NCBI GenBank assembly: GCA_009760855.2
Contig: WPIO01000001.1
Coordinates: forward strand, 8,680,501 to 8,740,500
DNA: 60,000 bases
Direction of reading: 5' to 3'
Source of the DNA: Cristatella mucedo
Taxonomy: Eukaryota > Bryozoa > Phylactolaemata > Cristatellidae
Shown here: positions 54,828-60,000 of the stretch, piece after piece
How the letters are laid out: every line of letters begins with the position of its first letter
How positions within the stretch are numbered: position 1 is the first letter of the stretch
The notes under the pieces: model-generated
Seen by the model: only the letters and a program-made list of their open reading frames with translations
Told to the model about the DNA's origin: nothing
The model's database searches: none
Program-made: the position numbers and the translations under genes

Positions 54828-55105
54828 AAAAACACACCTATTTAGGAGAGCATTTAGTTGGTCCCTGTGATACGTTCTTTATGTGCTTATGCGTGCTGAC
54901 ACTGTGCATGCTGCCATTAACCACATTTGCATGCTGACCCTGCTCATGTCACCCCTAACCATGTTATTCATTTTGTTTGTTTATTAAGCATGATATTACT
55001 CTCCATTCAATTGCATTCCCTTTGCAGCAAATGTAAAGCGCCTAGAGAGAGATTGATTTCCCTGAGGGCGCTTTATCAAGAGCATTATTATTATTAATAG
55101 TAGTA
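54828..55105 (+). mobile_element. LINE-B 3' end, continuation of 54029-54303
   Basis: 'taaaaacacacctatttagg', 'agagcatttagttggtccc', then the 3' untranslated region, 'aaagcgcctagagagagatt' and '(t)gagggcgctttatcaagag' with an ATT-rich end. The hairpin arms are present. Confidence 0.8.
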
Positions 55106-55184
55106 GTATAACAACAGGACTTGTAGTCTTTCAAACAAAATCTGTTGCGTCTCCGTTGAACGGTCATAGAATTTCTGCTGATAT

Positions 55185-55455
55185 TTAAACTTTCAGGTCC
55201 AATGATTCCTTCAGAAATCTTTTTGGTTCTTTGAATTCTTTGAACAAACCAGAGTATAATGCCTTGTGTAATGTTTCAGTTGTCTCAATTTTTAGAGTAT
55301 GCTTCTGATCTCATCGAACTAATAGTTTCAATTGTAAGATCTTTAGATCTGTGAAAGGAATTTTTAGAGAATTGCATTCAAGCACTGGTTTCAACGATTC
55401 AAGCAATGAAGCTCTAATATCCTCAATGCTGCCCAAGCTTTTTCACTCGAAAGCT
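55185..55455 (-). pseudogene. AT-rich coding relic of unknown protein, minus strand
   Basis: From about 55455 the minus strand gives one frame of about 90 codons with two in-frame TGA and a final TAA at 55187-55185. Pieces include NSSRVYSAFE, IEDIRASLLESLKPVLECNS, IPFTDLKILQLKLLVR, then HTLKIETTETLHKALYSGLF and KEPKRFLKESLDLKV. As with 54304-54717, composition resembles the Maverick genes. It sits between the LINE-B 3' end and the start of LINE-A copy 3. Family unknown. Confidence 0.45.
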
Positions 55456-55479
55456 GAATAAACTCGAGACGAATTTATA

Positions 55480-57425
55480 ACACAGTTAACCATTTACTGG
55501 CCAATGCTGAGATGTCTGACTCCCGAGATATTAAGGGCTCAGCCGAAAGGTTTTCAGCCTTCTTTACTGAAACAACTGTGCACATTTGTGCCTCCATAAA
55601 GCCCCCTCCGACTAAAGAAATTGCAGAATGACAACATGTGACCTTCGTTAAAAGTTTTTCCAAGGTTTCTGCATGCAATGTGGCTACCTTAATAAGGTCT
55701 AGCAAAAAGAGCTCGCCTCTTGAAGACCCTAGCCCATTATCTCAGTGGTCTTCACTGGAAGACCAACTTAGCACTGCCATAACCAAGAATTGTAATGCTT
55801 CTATAGGAAAAGGGGTCGTTCTTTTTCAAGTCCTTCAAATCGGAAATCGTTAGACTCATACTTAAAAATACTGGATACAGATACAGAGGTTATTCAAAAC
55901 TATCGCCCAGTTTCCCTTCTTCCTTTTTTGTCGAAGATTCTTGAAAAAATTGTTGCTAGGCACCTGGATGAAAAGAGTTAAATGTCAGAAACATTTCCAT
56001 CAGGTCTCAAGAGGCAGCACTCCACTGAAACTGCTCTCCTCCGTGTTAACAATGACAATCTACGTGGCGACGATGACGAAATGTCACTGCCCTAGCTCTG
56101 CTAGACCTCTCACCTGCCTTCGACACCATTGATCACGATGTTCTACTTGAACGATTAAGAACAACGATTGGTCTGGCAGACGAGGCACTGACGTGGTTAA
56201 AATCGTACTTGTCTGATCGTGTTCAATCCATGTAGCTTGGGGGTCAGGTCTTACACACAAGACAGGTCACTTGTGGAATCCCTCAAGGGCCCGTAGTCGG
56301 TCCCTTGCTGTTCTCCATTTATACTCAACCTCTCGGAAAAGTGATTCAGGCCAGTGGAATAGGATATAACTTTTATGCTGACGATACTCAGCTACATTTT
56401 TCATTCACACCGTCGGAATCTGCTGCAGCAACTGAGAAGCTGAATGCTTGCCTTGCCGACATTCGATCCTGGATGTCGGAAAACTTCTTGAAACTAAATG
56501 ACGATAACACCGATCTGCTGCTGATTGTATACCCTAAGCGTGTGGCTGAATTAAAAGGCTTTGCTCTTCTAATAGGTGATGCTGTTGTGCGACCATCACC
56601 ACGTGCTCGAAATTTATGTGTCGTTTTCAACAGCTGCCTCAGTTTTAACAGCTTCATTCAGAAGGTTAGTTCTACAGCTAGCCATCACGTCGGATCCCTA
56701 TCCAAGATTAGGACCTGTCTTCCACAGTAGCTAGCGAAAGATTTAACTAGCTCTTTAGCTCTGTCTCGGCTTGATTATTGTGATTCCCTTTTGGCTGTGC
56801 TACTAAAGAAAGCAACTATACCACTGCAGCTGGCTATGAATATGGCTGCGAGGCTAGTTTTCGAGTCCCAGAGGTAAGAGCACATTTCTCCTTTGCTAAA
56901 AGTGCTAGGATGTATGCCGGTTAAGCAACGGATACAGAGCAAAGTTCTTCCGCTGACCCGCAAGGCCCGCCACGGCTGAGCTCCTCCAAACCTAGCTAAA
57001 CTGCTACATCAGTTTCAGCCTCTTTGTGTCCTCAGGTCCTGTGTGGACAATAAATTAGCTGTCCCATTCCTCTGCTTAAAGACAGTTGGCGACAGAAGCT
57101 TTAGCTCTGCAGGTCCTAGACTGTGGTGCTCGCATCCACAACTCTTAGGCAACGACAACTACTCTCCTATGGCCGACTATGGCAAATCCTTTTCAGCGGT
57201 CCTGAACTGCTACTTCTTTGCTACTCACTACCTCAACTGCTCTCCCGACTCTGCTATGCTTCCCACTATCTCTTTGTTGTGTGAGACGAAGTCTGTTGGG
57301 TACCGAAAGCATACCGAAAGCCGCTTAGGCTGTGAGTGAGCTACACAAAACTCTCCTGCGTAAAACCCACATGGTCTTTATGACTTTGTGGAGTTACAGA
57401 CGGAGATACATTACATTACATACGG
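55480..57425 (+). mobile_element. LINE-A copy 3, longest LINE-A in the window
   Basis: Reads from the pre-RT linker (FSAFFTETTVHICASIKPPP) through FVKSFSKVSACNVATLIRSS, QNYRPVSLLPFLSKILEKIV-like (about 55890-55950), a D-SPAFDTIDHDVLLERL block (56110) and LTWLKSYLSDRVQS. Then come CGIPQGPVVGPLLFSIYTQP (56275), GYNFYADDTQLHFSF and the C-terminal half with SSAGPRLWCSHPQLLGND. Several stops (TAG at 56728, TAA at 56876) and frameshifts. It ends 'ggagatacattacattacat', so the family terminates in short ACATT repeats. Confidence 0.8.
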
Positions 57426-57701
57426 CGTAAGCAGATATTTTTATAATGAGTTAGTGAATTGCCATACTTTCACTGGATGAAGGCCGAGTGGACAGAAATG
57501 GTTCCCTGAAAGGAAGCAGGTTGCAATAGTGAGCTGAGACCGCCGGCTACTAAAGCAGATGTTTCCCTTGACTTTCAGCCTCCTAAAGATTTAAAAGATT
57601 CAGCAAGACATTTGGGTTGGACTAATAATAAGCGACTACATTAGAATAGGTGATGCCAATTACCTAAGAAACTAAAAGAGCCTTTCGCAGAGCCAAGCGT
57701 G

Positions 57702-57707
57702 TTTATT
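57702..57707 (-). promoter_or_regulatory. Candidate poly(A) signal AATAAA for the LU gene copy 2
   Basis: Located 144 bp beyond the stop codon on the minus strand. The equivalent hexamer in duplication copy 1 is AACAAA, a weak or dead signal. Confidence 0.5.
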
Positions 57708-57850
57708 ATTTTTGTAAATTACCTGAAAAACATGGCTAAGTCAAGCTCATCTGGATGCTGCAGCACGGCCATCTATCTTGAGGCTAGCATACGCTCTGTC
57801 TCCAGGTCTTCCTTAGCATCATCGACATGTAAGAAAGAGCCTGCCCTGCC

Positions 57851-59536
57851 TCAGCGAGTGTAAATCAGGAGCGTTGACGATATAGCAGCTGCCACAGCAA
57901 TGGGAAGCATTCTGGCAGGCACGGACGCTTTGTTGCACAAGTCTCTAGGGCACTGGCACTGCGAAGCTTTAAATCCCAGTATGGAAACTTGATTGCAGCT
58001 GTCGCTTCCTCCACTCACTATGTCACCGACTAGCGGGATGCCACAGTATCGAGCCACTGAAATCATAATAAGGGCTGTCATGCACGATGAGCAGTGAGCG
58101 GTGGACACCCACACGAATAAATCTGCAGATGGCAATGCGTGGTAATAATATTGCAAGACAGATAAGCACGGCTGTTGTAGAGCAGACCTCAATAAAATAA
58201 ACGTCGAGGGAGAACGCCAACGGTGGCATATCAGCCAGTCCCTGAGATGGATAGGCCGAAAGGTCAAGTCTGAAATAATTGGCCATTCTAAAATAGTTGA
58301 AATGGTGATAGGAAATTGTCAGGTTAGTTGAATCGAATCGGAAACGAACCTGGTTATTCACAAGAGTTCGTCGGTTTAGTCTGTGGATTGTGGTCTTCTT
58401 AAGGTGTTACATGATCAGCTGCACTTCTAGTGTGTTAAAACCTACACGACTGACGAATTGTATAAACTCTTTCACTAACCTAATAATTCAAGATATCAAA
58501 GATGAACCCCAAAAAACAAAGCTACAAGCATATTTTAATGATGGGATAGATAATTCAGCCTCTGTTAGGCAGGCTTCCGTGAGTGGCTTCATTAGATTTG
58601 CACGATCGTACCGACTTTAGCAATACCATAAGGCCATCAAGTCGTGCCTTATCTAGATAGAAAACCTGAGTTGAGCTTGATTGTTGTTTGTCGGTTTAGC
58701 TTCTTCATCTGCAGTCGCTGGAAAAGCTGCCGGTACAAAAGGAGTCACATATACTTCCTGTAGGTACAACATGCTGACACTCGATTAGCTGCCGGAATCA
58801 CAAATATGCCTTGTCAGGCATGAACTGGCGACTACCAAACTTGTATTGAAACACCCCGTCAACTTGAAATATCCAGTGATTGCTTCTATTTCCTTAAAAA
58901 GAAGCCTCAGTGGGCAGGTTGATGATTTGGGATCCTAACCGGTCGGCTACTAGACCGGCCATTTTCAGTCACTGCTGGTGAAAGCTTACCTAAGTGGTTG
59001 CCCATCCTGTCTGTGTATTCCGTTTTGTTACATCCAGCAGAGAGTGTCTGGATGCAAAATAGAGATGCATAGATGGATGGACCAGAGATGCATTCTAATA
59101 TCTCCTCAACTTGAGATATCTAGTAATTACTTCTATTTTCTTAAAGAAAGGTCACAGTGGTGCCAGCAAGTTCCACTTCAGAAAGCTAACCTATCACCAA
59201 CTAGACAGGCCGTTTTCAGTCAATGCGAGCAAAAGCTTACCTAAGCGGTTTCCCATCTTATCTGTGTATTCTGTTTTGCCACAGCGATTGGTTAAAAATG
59301 GGCAGTCCTTCTTGGAAAACCACATGGAAAATCCGCTGCAGCTTTCGCTAACAGCACCACCTCCGCCGACAGAACCACAAACGTAGCACTCAATTGCTAG
59401 AGCCGTGTATATGCCTGCAAAGCAAGACAGTCTGGCACTGAGTTCGCTGTACGTTAGACGATAGGCAGACACCGGACCAAAGAAATGCTAAAAGAACAAA
59501 GATCTCTGATGGCAGAACGCAGCAATTCGTGTGCAT
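57851..59536 (-). CDS. Secreted, GPI-anchored LU (Ly6/uPAR) domain protein, copy 2, intact
   Basis: Exons 59536-59473, 59414-59241 and 58056-57851 (64+174+206 = 444 bp, 147 residues plus stop), both introns phase 1. Intron 1 is only 58 bp with a CTAAC branch-like string; intron 2 is 1,184 bp. Residues 1 to about 28 form a signal peptide (MHTNCCVLPSEIFVLLAFLW..., cut before IECYVC). The LU domain has ten cysteines: CYVC, SCSGF, DCPF, RCGKTEYTD, RYCG, DSCNQ, CQCPRDLCN. The C-terminus LPIAVAAAISSTLLIYTR is a hydrophobic GPI-anchor signal. LU proteins are three-finger, disulfide-held surface proteins that bind receptors or channels; the partner here is unknown. Donor sites GTGTCT (non-optimal) and GTAAGC; acceptors ttgctttgcag and gatttcag. 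Confidence 0.8.
58850..59035 (-). pseudogene. Partial duplicate of LU exon 2 with its donor site, inside intron 2
   Basis: Minus strand reads AGCNKTEYTDRMGNHL then G|GTAAGC at 58989/58988, matching the end of exon 2 (RCGKTEYTDKMGNRL). The preceding intronic sequence is also repeated (compare 59100-59290). Upstream, 'ttttgcatccag' could act as an acceptor. The first half of the exon (CYVC region) is absent, so it is an exon fragment. Duplication copy 1 lacks it. Confidence 0.65.
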
Positions 59537-59879
59537 TTCGAGCTTCACTTCACTTGGTGCATGTGAGTAGTGCATATCCACAACCTAGGCCTCCATGGCA
59601 GAGGGCTCTGCAGACCAGAATATTTTTGATTAATTGGTAAGGACTTGCATAGGTAATTGTGCCGTGCTTTTCTGGGCGACTTTATCGCTGCAGAATTTAT
59701 AGGAATTTCGTTGCAATAATATCAATTAAATGTACGTATCTTAAAATCACTCCACTGGGGCTGATCGAATATGATCAAGTTTATAAAGCTAGGTTAAGTA
59801 AGAAATGGTGCAAATTAATGCACGTTGCACATGATTGTACACGAAAGTTTCTTAGATTTTTAAACTTAGTAAATAAATA

Positions 59880-60000
59880 GAATTCATACATATTGCAGCC
59901 CTGAGAACTTAATCTCTATGCAAATGCTTTTAATATGCCGTTGTGCTCGAGCTCTCGACCTTTGCCGTTAAAGGCTAGCAGCACTTTACCCCTGGCAACA
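59880..60000 (-). repeat. SINE copy, cut by the window edge
   Basis: Counterpart of 44940-45060: 'tgagaacttaatctctatgc', 'gtgctcgagctctcgacc', 'cagcactttacccctggc'. Confidence 0.6.

Larger units (their letters stand above)
57448..60000. repeat. Segmental duplication, copy 2 (runs to the window edge)
   Basis: Starts 'gagttagtgaattgccatac', matching 42779. The unit includes the LU gene and the trailing SINE. It is about 270 bp longer than copy 1 because of a tandem partial duplication in intron 2. The right boundary is outside the window. Confidence 0.9.

Overview
The window is metazoan nuclear DNA from an invertebrate. Reasons: spliced genes with GT..AG introns, ten-cysteine LU (Ly6/uPAR) domain proteins, several non-LTR retrotransposon families, a tRNA-headed SINE, a hAT relic with a TTF-type zinc finger, a Maverick/Polinton element and a pogo/Tigger-like terminal repeat. 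No species can be named from the sequence. It is a repeat-dominated accessory region: only one gene is intact along its whole length, and almost everything else that reads as protein is a relic.

Layout. 0-3 kb: a GC-rich island holding fragments of a coiled-coil protein on both strands, converging near 1.78 kb and flanked by a 250-bp direct repeat. 4-10 kb: relics of non-LTR elements (families called here LINE-C and LINE-B) and SINEs. 10.8 kb: one decayed LU exon. 11-16.4 kb: mostly unassigned DNA with a 320-bp direct duplication. 16.4-20.4 kb: SINEs, a LINE-B tail and two LTR-like units. 22.4-24.0 kb: a broken hAT transposase. 24.8-31.1 kb: stacked LINE-B copies and a LINE-A copy. 31.1-38.5 kb: one diverged and one better preserved Maverick/Polinton relic, AT-rich, all genes on the minus strand. 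39-42.4 kb: LINE tails, a mariner-superfamily end, a (TA)n tract and a SINE. 42.8-45.1 kb and 57.4-60 kb: a segmental duplication, each copy carrying one LU gene on the minus strand. 48-57.4 kb: LTR-like units, LINE-A and LINE-B copies, and two small AT-rich coding relics lying inside or beside them.

The one intact gene is the LU copy at 57.85-59.54 kb. It has three exons of 64, 174 and 206 bp, which join to 147 codons: a signal peptide, ten cysteines ending in LCN, and a hydrophobic GPI-type tail. Its twin at 43.19-44.57 kb has lost one base in the signal-peptide exon. A third relative at 10.8 kb keeps the same splice phase but has a Tyr-to-stop change.

The most unusual stretch is the Maverick block. 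A protein-primed DNA polymerase with every catalytic motif still readable is followed by at least five tightly packed small genes of unknown function, most with a TATAG-like string just upstream of the start codon. A second, diverged copy beside it keeps most of the same gene order. LINE-B and the SINE share their 3' ends, which suggests the LINE supplied the machinery that moved the SINE. Family names LINE-A/B/C, LTR-1/2 and SINE/SINE2 are local labels, not database names.
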